Positions 18,039 to 25,510 of a DNA stretch of 52,772 bases are shown here, piece by piece. The position numbers and the translations under genes were made by a program. How positions within the stretch are numbered: position 1 is the stretch's first letter; each line of letters opens with the position of its first letter. Source of the DNA: Alphaproteobacteria bacterium (lineage in GTDB: Bacteria > Pseudomonadota > Alphaproteobacteria > Rs-D84); the NCBI GenBank assembly GCA_015062445.1, contig SUUQ01000008.1:1-52772 (forward strand), in the 5' to 3' direction. The notes under the pieces are model-generated. The model worked only from the letters and a program-made list of their open reading frames with translations, made no database searches and was not told the origin of the DNA.

Positions 18039-19049
18039 TTATGACGTTTTAATATCTAGTGTCTCCAAACAAGCATTAGTATAATCTACGATTGATTTAT
18101 TTTGCCAACTTTCTGGATAAATAATTTTGTCGCCTTGGGCAATAACAAAATTCGTATCAACATTTCTATCTGACACAAGTGTAACAATATTCCCTTTAAA
18201 CTTCTTGGACAACCTCCAGCTTTTTGAAGCTAAAGTCAAACTATTTTTTAGCATATCAAAATTAACATCTACGTTATCACGAGCTATTATATTTCGAATT
18301 TCTGCCCCAGATATAGATAAAGAAAATTTTGGGTTTGGAGGTGCAATAGCAAAGCCCGATCTACACACAACTGTATATTGGCCAAAGCTTAAAATAATAT
18401 TATTAGATGGGTGTTCTGGCCTTATTTCAGTACTTCTTTGTGCAATAAAACCATAATCTTCAATTCTGCTTAAATCATACACATCGATTTCGTAAGTAGC
18501 AAAAAAGTAACCATCAGCACAATATGGAAATATTTTCTTTTCCAAAATTTCTGCGACTTGTCTATCTATGACTTTACACAATTCGACCGTCTTTTTGCTT
18601 ATCGTATTCGGATTACAAACCTCTTCTGTATACAAGCGTGCCCAAAACTCTAAAAAATCTTTATCAGTAGTTTCTGTCGCTGCATTTTGGATAGCAAACA
18701 AAGTATCAGTATCAACGATTTCTTTCGGGACTTCTTGACCTGCTTGCTGTTTTGCCGCAAGATTTTGTGCAACATTAATTGCTAATTGGAACTGACTCAA
18801 TTCTTTACGAATATTTTGCGATTCCACAAAACTCCGTGCCTCCATAATAGCAGCCCTTCCATTTAAATAAGCCGCCAATGGCCTAAACAGTGTAGCCCCT
18901 GATTTGGTCACTATATCAAATATCTTTTCCGGTAGTTTACACAAGGAAGCAACACCTTCGGATAAAACTTTGACAGAACAACCGATGTTACTATCTACTT
19001 TTTCGGGCAGCACCAATTTTGCTTCCGCTTTAAAATTTGTTTCAACCAT
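18039..19049 (-). CDS. DUF2806-like protein
   Basis: 336 residues, soluble. The central part, KDFLEFWARLYTEEVCNPNTISKKTVELCKVIDRQVAEIL (about residues 130-170), resembles the DUF2806 core, in which a W-A-R-I-L-x-E-E and SxxT-L pattern is conserved. Such proteins occur in accessory loci of Proteobacteria; the function is unknown. The stop lies 2 bases from the end of the convergent recombinase gene. The family call is by pattern and moderate. Confidence 0.5.
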   Translation of the reverse strand: MVETNFKAEAKLVLPEKVDSNIGCSVKVLSEGVASLCKLPEKIFDIVTKSGATLFRPLAAYLNGRAAIMEARSFVESQNIRKELSQFQLAINVAQNLAAKQQAGQEVPKEIVDTDTLFAIQNAATETTDKDFLEFWARLYTEEVCNPNTISKKTVELCKVIDRQVAEILEKKIFPYCADGYFFATYEIDVYDLSRIEDYGFIAQRSTEIRPEHPSNNIILSFGQYTVVCRSGFAIAPPNPKFSLSISGAEIRNIIARDNVDVNFDMLKNSLTLASKSWRLSKKFKGNIVTLVSDRNVDTNFVIAQGDKIIYPESWQNKSIVDYTNACLETLDIKTS

Positions 19050-19050
19050 A

Positions 19051-19221
19051 CAACACCCTATTTTTGGTTATGATATTAACAAAAAAGCGTGTTTATTCAA
19101 GGCAAAAGTAGCATCGGGATTTTGGGCGGTGTATGTAAGCGGGGTGAAATTAGGGTTATTGGCTGACTTAGCTGTACATACTGGTAACTTCGTGGCGAAA
19201 AAGTGGCTGGAATCCGCCTAA
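19051..19221 (+). other. Orphan 3' coding fragment beside tRNA-Ser
   Basis: The frame ending TAA at 19219-19221 reads protein-like in its last 35 codons (SGFWAVYVSGVKLGLLADL, ending VAKKWLESA) and is followed at once by a terminator, as a real 3' end would be. Upstream it runs into the DUF2806-like gene on the other strand with no start. It may be the tail of a gene cut off when the island arrived. Identity unknown. Confidence 0.3.
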
Positions 19222-19229
19222 AAACAAAG

Positions 19230-19254
19230 CCCCGACAGATTTTGTCGGGGTTTT
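19230..19254. terminator. Intrinsic terminator between fragment and tRNA-Ser
   Basis: CCCCGACA (19230-19237) pairs with TGTCGGGG (19243-19250), followed by TTTT. On the minus strand it lies 14 bases after the tRNA 3' end and can terminate that transcript. Confidence 0.8.
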
Positions 19255-19263
19255 GATTATTCC

Positions 19264-19354
19264 TGGCGGAGATGAAGGGATTCGAACCCTTGATACCCTT
19301 GCGGGTATACCACATTTCCAATGTGGCGCACTAGACCAACTATGCGACATCTCC
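19264..19354 (-). tRNA. tRNA-Ser (anticodon GGA)
   Basis: Read on the minus strand: acceptor GGAGATG paired with CATCTCC, discriminator G, and encoded CCA (19264-19266). The anticodon arm has a CCACA/TGTGG stem and a TTGGAAA loop, giving anticodon GGA for UCC/UCU codons. A long variable arm (TATACCC...GGGTATC), characteristic of class II tRNASer, and a T-arm AAGGG-TTCGAAT-CCCTT complete it. Its 3' end faces the accessory region, the usual side for integration next to a tRNA gene, but no repeat of the tRNA end was seen at the far side. Confidence 0.95.
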
Positions 19355-19362
19355 GGATTTTC

Positions 19363-19743
19363 TTAGTCCTGCTCTACGTCTGTATCGCCAGATAATTCTG
19401 CATCCAGGTCAGACATGTCTGTACCAGACACAATCGGTGCCCCCAATTCTTCATCAAATGCACGCAATTCTGGATTTTCACTGCCAACTTCCAGTGATTC
19501 TTCGGCCTCTTCAACAGATGGGGTGTCTTTGTATGACTGAATAAATTCGTTACGAACACCATCAACATCCAGTTTACCACTGGCAATTTCACGCAAGGCA
19601 ACAACTGTCAATTTGTCTTTGCCAGGTTCAACCACAGGTTCTGCACCACCGTTCAAATCACGAACACGCTGGGATGCCAACATCCCAAGTTCATAACGGC
19701 TTTCTACGTATGGTAATGTATCAGAGTTTGTTGTACGTGCCAT
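19363..19743 (-). CDS. rpoZ: RNA polymerase omega subunit
   Basis: 126 residues from ATG 19743, which has AAGGAATTAATAAA upstream; the frame stays open further upstream but does not look coding. The N-terminal 70 residues match omega: ESRYELGMLASQRVRDL, then the hallmark VVALREIASGKL. An acidic tail of about 55 residues (VEEAEESLEVGSENPELRAFDEEL...) follows, as in many alphaproteobacterial omegas. It supports RNA polymerase assembly by clamping the beta-prime subunit. Divergent from mtaB with a 62-base shared intergenic region, and followed by tRNA-Ser on the same strand. Confidence 0.88.
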   Translation of the reverse strand: MARTTNSDTLPYVESRYELGMLASQRVRDLNGGAEPVVEPGKDKLTVVALREIASGKLDVDGVRNEFIQSYKDTPSVEEAEESLEVGSENPELRAFDEELGAPIVSGTDMSDLDAELSGDTDVEQD

Positions 19744-19759
19744 TTTATTAATTCCTTTG

Positions 19760-19787
19760 TTGAAATCGTTTTTAACCACGTTATAAT
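19760..19787 (+). promoter_or_regulatory. Promoter of the mtaB operon
   Basis: TTGAAA (19760-19765), 16-base spacer, TATAAT (19782-19787). The predicted start of transcription near 19794 leaves about a dozen bases of leader before mtaB at 19806. The boxes lie inside the divergent rpoZ-mtaB gap. Confidence 0.6.
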
Positions 19788-19805
19788 GCCCTATGGATAC
19801 TGAAA

Positions 19806-21053
19806 ATGCAAGCAGAAAATAAAAAAAATACAATTAAAACACTATCTTTTGGATGCCGGCTGAATGCGTTAGAGGCGGAAAAAATTCAAAATATGCTGAA
19901 ACCGTATGTAAATGCGGCAATTGTCGTTAACACCTGTGCCGTTACAGCCGAAGCTGAAAGACAATCTGGGCAGGCAGTTCGTAAACTGGTTCGTGAAAAT
20001 CCAAACGTACCCGTCTGGGTCACAGGATGCGCCGCAACACGCAATCGGGAACTGTTTCACGTGCTGGAAAATACAATCGTTATTCATAATCGGGATAAAA
20101 TGAATTTGTCGGCATATTTGGATGGACTGAATAATTTGCCGTGCAGTATAAAAAATCCAACAATCACAAAATTTTCACACCAAGAACAAAAACTGTCCAA
20201 GCAATTTGTACAGATTCAAAACGGATGCAATCATAACTGTGCGTACTGTATAACACGTCAATTGCGGGGACCAGCCGTGTCATTTGATTACGAAACGATT
20301 TTGGCAGATGTTCAGGTGGCGATGGAAAATGGATTTGGCGAAATCGTGCTGACAGGTATCGATATCGCATCATATGTACATAAAAAAGACGGCAAGCTGT
20401 TCCAGTTGTCTGACCTGTGCCACCATTTATTAACCGATGTTCCACAAATAAAGCGATTGCGACTGTCATCAATCGATCCAGCCGTTCCAGATGTTGAAAA
20501 AATTATCGATTTAATTCACAGAGAACCACGCATGATGCCCCACCTGCACTGTTCTATGCAATCTGGGTCTGACACAATACTGCGGGCGATGGGACGGCGA
20601 CATAGTGCACAGCAGGTACGAAAACTGGTTATGCAGGCGGCAGGTAAAATTACGTTCAGTTGGGATATAATCTGTGGTTTTCCAGGTGAAACAGATAAAC
20701 TGTTTAACGAAACGATTGCGTTGGCACAAGAAACAAAGCCAATCAAAATTCATGCATTTCCGTTTTCACCACGTCCAGGCACACCTGCGGCAGATATGCC
20801 GGAACAGGTTGACAGGTCTGTATCAAAAAAACGTGTAAAAATTATTGATGATTTGGCACATAAAAACCGATCTGATTTTATGGATTCGCAAATTGGCAAG
20901 ACGGTTCAAGTACTGGTCGAGGCCAACAATATTGCAAGATGTCCGCACGATATCGGAATAAAAATCACAGGTGCAACAATCGCACCACGAACAATCTGTG
21001 ATGTAAAAATTATCGGGGTGGATGGCGATTATTTTATTGGCAATATGATTTAG
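19806..21053 (+). CDS. mtaB: tRNA threonylcarbamoyladenosine methylthiotransferase MtaB
   Basis: 415 residues. The N-terminal UPF0004 domain has the three cluster cysteines in FGCRLN (about 16), NTCAVT (about 41) and VTGCAATR (about 74). The radical-SAM motif CNHNCAYC (CxxxCxxC, about 139-146) follows, and a TRAM-like C-terminal part ends the protein. The SFGCRLN motif and lack of a long N-terminal extension point to MtaB rather than MiaB or RimO. It would add a methylthio group to t6A37 of ANN-decoding tRNAs, using two 4Fe-4S clusters. First gene of an operon with dacA, holB, tatD and smpB. Confidence 0.88.
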   Translation: MQAENKKNTIKTLSFGCRLNALEAEKIQNMLKPYVNAAIVVNTCAVTAEAERQSGQAVRKLVRENPNVPVWVTGCAATRNRELFHVLENTIVIHNRDKMNLSAYLDGLNNLPCSIKNPTITKFSHQEQKLSKQFVQIQNGCNHNCAYCITRQLRGPAVSFDYETILADVQVAMENGFGEIVLTGIDIASYVHKKDGKLFQLSDLCHHLLTDVPQIKRLRLSSIDPAVPDVEKIIDLIHREPRMMPHLHCSMQSGSDTILRAMGRRHSAQQVRKLVMQAAGKITFSWDIICGFPGETDKLFNETIALAQETKPIKIHAFPFSPRPGTPAADMPEQVDRSVSKKRVKIIDDLAHKNRSDFMDSQIGKTVQVLVEANNIARCPHDIGIKITGATIAPRTICDVKIIGVDGDYFIGNMI

Positions 21054-21072
21054 AACTGATAATATCCAGAAC

Positions 21073-22251
21073 ATGAAAAAGAAATTAATATTATCCCTGC
21101 TGTTATTAACAACCACGGTCGCAAATGCGGACGAGTTCAAAACCAAGGCAAAGTCTGCCTTTTTAATCGACTTTGATTCAGGCGCAGAAATTGTCACAAA
21201 AAATGCAGATATGCTGATGCCGCCATCTTCTATGATTAAACTGATGACACTGGCGGTGCTGTTCGATGAACTGAAGGCCGGAAATATCACAATGGATACC
21301 AGGTTCCCTGTCGGCGAAAATGCAGACTATAGACGGCCAGAATGGTACCCGGCCAGTAAAATATGCCTGGTCACAGGACAGACAATTACTGTGCGGGATT
21401 TGATTTTAGGACTGATTGTGCTGTCAGGTGGCGATGCATCAATGGTCGTGGCAGAAAAACTGGGCGGAACAGAAGAAGCATTTACTGTCAAAATGACTGA
21501 AAAAGCACGCAGTATCGGCATGGAACAATCAACGTTTGGCAATGCCAGCGGACTGCCCAATCCAAATAATTTGATGACCAGTCGTGAACTGGCAATACTG
21601 GGGCAGCACCTGATTTCGGACTATCCAGATATTTACCCCTTGTTCGCAACAAAACGATTTGAATTCACAGAACATCATACAGACTGGTGCAAAGAGTGGG
21701 GACGAACACATACCGTAAACTATAACAAACTGTTGTTCAAAATGCGGGGGGCAGATGGCATGAAGACAGGACATACAACAGACGGTGGATACGGTATGGT
21801 CGCCAGTGCAAAAGTCGGTGGACGCAGACTGATTGGCGTTATAAATGGTTTTAACGGCAAAGGACACGATGCGTTGGCAAACGAAATGAAAAAACTGCTG
21901 GAACACGGGTTTACAACAACAACAAATAAAACCTTTTTCCAGCCAGGCGATAAAATCGCAGATGTACCCGTCTGGTATGGCAAACAAAAAACAGTTGTCG
22001 CAACCGTTGAAAAACCATTTACCGCCACACTGGATAAAGATACGGGATTGGATGGTGTACGAGTACTGGTCAGATACAATGAACCGATTGCCGCACCGGT
22101 CAAAGAAGGCGACAAAATCGGTGAAATTATCGCAGAAAAAAATGGCGATGTCATTGTGCGGGCGCCTGTGGTCGCAAAAGACACCGTTAAAAAAATACAA
22201 TTCTTGGGACGAGTGTTCCAGAATATTAAGGTAATCTTTGGTTGGGAATAA
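21073..22251 (+). CDS. dacA: D-alanyl-D-alanine carboxypeptidase (peptidase S11)
   Basis: 392 residues. A signal peptide (MKKKLILSLLLLTTTVANA, cut near residue 19) sends it to the periplasm. The S11 motifs are SMIK (Ser53-Lys56), S118-G119-G120 in place of the usual SxN, and KTG at 230-232. A C-terminal beta domain, typical of PBP5, follows from about 290. It would trim the terminal D-Ala from peptidoglycan pentapeptides. The Asn-to-Gly change in the second motif is unusual. The 3' end lies just before holB; same operon as mtaB. Confidence 0.88.
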   Translation: MKKKLILSLLLLTTTVANADEFKTKAKSAFLIDFDSGAEIVTKNADMLMPPSSMIKLMTLAVLFDELKAGNITMDTRFPVGENADYRRPEWYPASKICLVTGQTITVRDLILGLIVLSGGDASMVVAEKLGGTEEAFTVKMTEKARSIGMEQSTFGNASGLPNPNNLMTSRELAILGQHLISDYPDIYPLFATKRFEFTEHHTDWCKEWGRTHTVNYNKLLFKMRGADGMKTGHTTDGGYGMVASAKVGGRRLIGVINGFNGKGHDALANEMKKLLEHGFTTTTNKTFFQPGDKIADVPVWYGKQKTVVATVEKPFTATLDKDTGLDGVRVLVRYNEPIAAPVKEGDKIGEIIAEKNGDVIVRAPVVAKDTVKKIQFLGRVFQNIKVIFGWE

Positions 22252-22253
22252 AA

Positions 22254-23159
22254 ATGGCACCACGAAAAAAACAAGTTTTAGAATACAACTTTCCACACCC
22301 AATGGAAAATGAATCACTGGTCGGGCACAGGGATACATTGGGGCGTTTCATTGACGCATGGGACAAGCGGGATGTACATCCAATTCATCCAGTATGGATG
22401 CTGACCGGGCCAAAAGGAATCGGCAAGGCAACGTTGGCATATAAAATCGCCAAGATGGTATACGGAAATGTTGGGGACTTTTTCATTATCGACCAAGACA
22501 GAAATATTGATAAAGACGGCAAACCAAAGCCAGATGGCAAAGTGATTTCAGTATACACTGTGCGTGCGATGATTGATAAAATGCAAATGTCATCAATGTC
22601 TGGCGATTGGCGGGTGGTGCTGATTGATTCTGTTGACCAGTTAAATACAGCGGCATCAAACGCAATACTGAAACTGCTGGAAGAACCGCCGGCAAAAACC
22701 TTGTTCCTGTTGGTAGTGCATCAGTTGGCAAATGTTCTGCCGACTGTGCGGTCACGGGCCCGTGTTGAAAAGATGCGCCCGCTGACGATTTCGCAACTGC
22801 GGGAACTGTGTGTACGGTTTATCCCAGATGATGAAATCAGTACAGGAACACTGAAACTGTGTAATGGCAGTTTTGGTAAAATCGCAAACTTGAAAACATC
22901 AGGCGGGGATGTTATATATGAAGAACTGATGGAACTGCTGAACAGTAAACGGACAAACAGTGCGGATGTCATGGTGCTGGCAAAGAAAATCGCACCATTT
23001 CCAGAACTGCACGGAATATTGCTGGATGCGGTGGCATCATTTGGACTGGCGGATTTATATCCAAAGATAACAATGGATATCGCCAATATAAAAAATGTTA
23101 ACCTGGAGGCAGAAACAGGTATATTCAAAATAATAACGGAAATAAAAAAATGTTTATAG
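22254..23159 (+). CDS. holB: DNA polymerase III subunit delta-prime
   Basis: 301 residues from ATG 22254, 2 bases after the dacA stop; a TTG in frame at 22242 lies inside dacA and is less likely. AAA+ features are present: Walker A GPKGIGKATLA at about 45-55, a DEAD-like position occupied by VVLIDSVDQLN, and the clamp-loader segment NAILKLLEEPP, very characteristic of DnaX/HolB. It is a stator subunit of the clamp loader that loads the beta ring. The end overlaps tatD by 10 bases. Confidence 0.88.
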   Translation: MAPRKKQVLEYNFPHPMENESLVGHRDTLGRFIDAWDKRDVHPIHPVWMLTGPKGIGKATLAYKIAKMVYGNVGDFFIIDQDRNIDKDGKPKPDGKVISVYTVRAMIDKMQMSSMSGDWRVVLIDSVDQLNTAASNAILKLLEEPPAKTLFLLVVHQLANVLPTVRSRARVEKMRPLTISQLRELCVRFIPDDEISTGTLKLCNGSFGKIANLKTSGGDVIYEELMELLNSKRTNSADVMVLAKKIAPFPELHGILLDAVASFGLADLYPKITMDIANIKNVNLEAETGIFKIITEIKKCL

Positions 23160-23908
23160 ATACACACTGTCACCTGACCGATGGATACTGTAACGGGGGC
23201 GACAACAGCGAAATAATCAAACGTGCCATGGATGCAGGGGTCGAAACAATAATTTGCCCGACAGCAGACCCAATGGATATCCCAGGGGCATTAAAACTGG
23301 CCGATACATATGATAACATTTACTGTACAATTGGTATTCACCCAGAATATGCACCAATGGATGCATCGCAATATCTGACCGATGAAGTGTTGCAACATCC
23401 ACGTGTGGTGGGGGTTGGCGAAATTGGGCTGGACTATCACCAGGGGGCAGAAACACGTCGTGAACAAATTCAACTGTTCGAGCAACAGTTAGATATTGCA
23501 AAAAAACATGCCCTGCCCGTGGCAATACATACACGTGATGCCGAAGAAGACACCGCTGCAATTTTAACCGGTGACATCAAAGGTGTTATGCACTGTTTTA
23601 CCAGTTCGTGGAACTTGGCAAAAACGATGCTGGATCGTGGGTTCTTTTTTTCAGCCAGCGGAATTTTGACATTCAAGAATGCACCAGAACTGCGTGAAAC
23701 ATTTGAAAAGATTCCAATCGACCGCATCATTATCGAAACAGATGCACCATACTGTGCGCCTGTACCATATCGGGGCAAAGTTTGCGAGCCAGCCATGGTA
23801 ATCGAAACGGCAAAAATGCTGGCGACGATTAAGAACTTGCCTTTGTGCGAATTGGAACATATACTGATGGAAAATGTACAGCGACTGTACCCAAAGATAA
23901 AACTGTAA
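23150..23908 (+). CDS. tatD: TatD family metal-dependent deoxyribonuclease
   Basis: 252 residues. It begins MFIDTHCHLTDG with the metal-binding HxH at residues 6 and 8; GEIGLDYH (about 92-99) supplies the bridging Glu, AIHTRDA and MHCFTSS the further His ligands, and ETDAPYCAP the catalytic Asp. It is a TIM-barrel 3'-5' DNase/RNase. It overlaps holB by 10 bases; the holB-tatD order is conserved in many alphaproteobacteria. Confidence 0.9.
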   Translation: MFIDTHCHLTDGYCNGGDNSEIIKRAMDAGVETIICPTADPMDIPGALKLADTYDNIYCTIGIHPEYAPMDASQYLTDEVLQHPRVVGVGEIGLDYHQGAETRREQIQLFEQQLDIAKKHALPVAIHTRDAEEDTAAILTGDIKGVMHCFTSSWNLAKTMLDRGFFFSASGILTFKNAPELRETFEKIPIDRIIIETDAPYCAPVPYRGKVCEPAMVIETAKMLATIKNLPLCELEHILMENVQRLYPKIKL

Positions 23909-23913
23909 AAACA

Positions 23914-24384
23914 ATGGCAAGACAGATTATAAAATCAGGACAGGTGTCCGAAAATCGCAAGGCACGGTTTAATTACTCTATCGAAGACACGATAGAGGCA
24001 GGTATTTCATTAACCGGGGCAGAAATTAAGTCAATTCGATATGGGCTGGTGACGATTGTGGATGGATTTGTTCAGCGGCGGGATGATGATTTATGGCTGG
24101 CGGGTGTTGAAATTCAAAAACTGCCCACGGCGGCACGGATTGTAAACTTTGACGAACGGCGCAGCCGGCAGTTGTTGCTGCACCGCAGTCAGATAAATCG
24201 ACTGATTGGGAAATTACAGGAAAAAGGCGCAACAATTGTACCGTTGAAGTTCTATTTCAATAATCGTGGCAAGTTAAAGGTTCTGTTGGGGGTTGGATAT
24301 GGTAAAAACAAAGTCGACAAACGACAAACCATAAAACAACGTGAATGGGATAAAAACAAAGCAAGAATATTAAAAGGCAATTAA
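23914..24384 (+). CDS. smpB: SsrA-binding protein
   Basis: 156 residues from ATG 23914, 5 bases after the tatD stop; the open frame further upstream lies within tatD. Family motifs: NRKARFNYSIEDTIEAGISLTG, EIKSIRYGLV, then NNRGKLKVLLGVGYGKNKVDKRQTIKQREW near the C-terminus. SmpB binds tmRNA and brings it to stalled ribosomes for trans-translation. Last gene of the operon, followed by a terminator. Confidence 0.93.
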   Translation: MARQIIKSGQVSENRKARFNYSIEDTIEAGISLTGAEIKSIRYGLVTIVDGFVQRRDDDLWLAGVEIQKLPTAARIVNFDERRSRQLLLHRSQINRLIGKLQEKGATIVPLKFYFNNRGKLKVLLGVGYGKNKVDKRQTIKQREWDKNKARILKGN

Positions 24385-24387
24385 AAG

Positions 24388-24410
24388 CCCCCCAGTGCGG
24401 GGGATTTTTT
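24388..24410 (+). terminator. Intrinsic terminator of the mtaB-smpB operon
   Basis: CCCCC (24388-24392) pairs with GGGGG (24399-24403), followed by ATTTTTT. It touches the stop codon of the convergent outer-membrane protein gene. Confidence 0.85.
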
Positions 24411-25386
24411 AAAACTCGAACCGGATACCCAGTAATGCATTTATGTATATCATATTTTCTGCACTGAAAAATTCACGATGACGGGTATTGTCTATGTTTG
24501 TCAACCCCCAGACTACCTTGGGTAAATAGGCAACACGTATGCCAAAATCAAAAAACATTTTTTCACTGATACCATATGACATACCAACAGATGCCATACC
24601 TGCAACGTTCGAGGTGCTGCGTTCTGAACGATAAAACTCAATCATATCATAGCCGTCAACATCAAAAATTTCACCATATTGCCCCAGGTCCAACTGGAAC
24701 GCAATATCACCATACGGATCAGACAGATTCAATATCGTTTTTGTGTCGGCATAGCCAATACCAAAACCAACGTATGGTATAAACTGGCGGGTCGGTTTTT
24801 GGATGCCATCAAAGAAATCATAAAATGCCATAATGCTGATTATGTCTGTTGAAATCTGCGAATTGACAGACGCGCTTTCAACATAGGCAGTCAACCCAAC
24901 CACTTCGCCACCGACCAATGGAATTTCGCCAGCGAACATGGGCGATGAATTATAATCACTTTCTGATATCAAATCCCAACCCGCTTCGATACGCCATTGC
25001 GGACGATCTGGAATCGTCCAACCAATACTGGCCCCGGCGGCAAATGAAAAACTTTCAAAATCTTTGGTTGGTGGAACTTGCTTTAATTCGCCATAGCCAG
25101 CATTTAACCAGCCACCACATGCGCCAGAGATTTCGCACTGCATTTCAGTTGCAACAACACTGTAATCTGGACTGACCAAATAGTTGGTAACAATCGCACC
25201 AACCTTATTTTTTATCGTCCCCATGCCAAATGCACCGCCACCACGGGCAGATATCACAAACCGCGAACCGTCATCTGTGTACCAACCATCACCAACGTAT
25301 GTCCCAGGATACTGCCAATCCGCAAAGGCAGATGCAGAAAACAAACACGATAAAACCGATAAAATATAAATGTTTCTTTTTCTCAT
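24409..25386 (-). CDS. Outer-membrane beta-barrel protein
   Basis: 325 residues with a signal peptide (MRKRNIYILSVLSCLFSASAFA, about 22 residues). The mature part shows alternating polar/hydrophobic strands with aromatic ends (for example RFVISARGGGAFGMG, FIPYVGFGIGYADT, INALLGIRFEF) and ends in Phe, the C-terminal signature for BAM-mediated insertion. The pattern is like small porin/surface-antigen barrels (OmpA/OprF-type or Msp4-like). Two cysteines in the EMQCEISGACGG loop could form a disulfide. Specific function unknown. Confidence 0.75.
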   Translation of the reverse strand: MRKRNIYILSVLSCLFSASAFADWQYPGTYVGDGWYTDDGSRFVISARGGGAFGMGTIKNKVGAIVTNYLVSPDYSVVATEMQCEISGACGGWLNAGYGELKQVPPTKDFESFSFAAGASIGWTIPDRPQWRIEAGWDLISESDYNSSPMFAGEIPLVGGEVVGLTAYVESASVNSQISTDIISIMAFYDFFDGIQKPTRQFIPYVGFGIGYADTKTILNLSDPYGDIAFQLDLGQYGEIFDVDGYDMIEFYRSERSTSNVAGMASVGMSYGISEKMFFDFGIRVAYLPKVVWGLTNIDNTRHREFFSAENMIYINALLGIRFEF

Positions 25387-25510
25387 GCCTAATATTATAT
25401 CATAAATTTAGACGTGATAAAAATACATTTTATAAAAACCACACTTTTTTAGTGGGGATTTTTTTCATTCCTGGATAAAGCCACCTGACTGCGTCCGCCA
25501 ACGTTATCTG

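Noticed and set aside
19264-19354. attL/attR pair at tRNA-Ser
   Set aside because: No direct repeat of the tRNA 3' end was found near 2.8-6.2 kb or elsewhere in the window; the left end of the island remains undefined.
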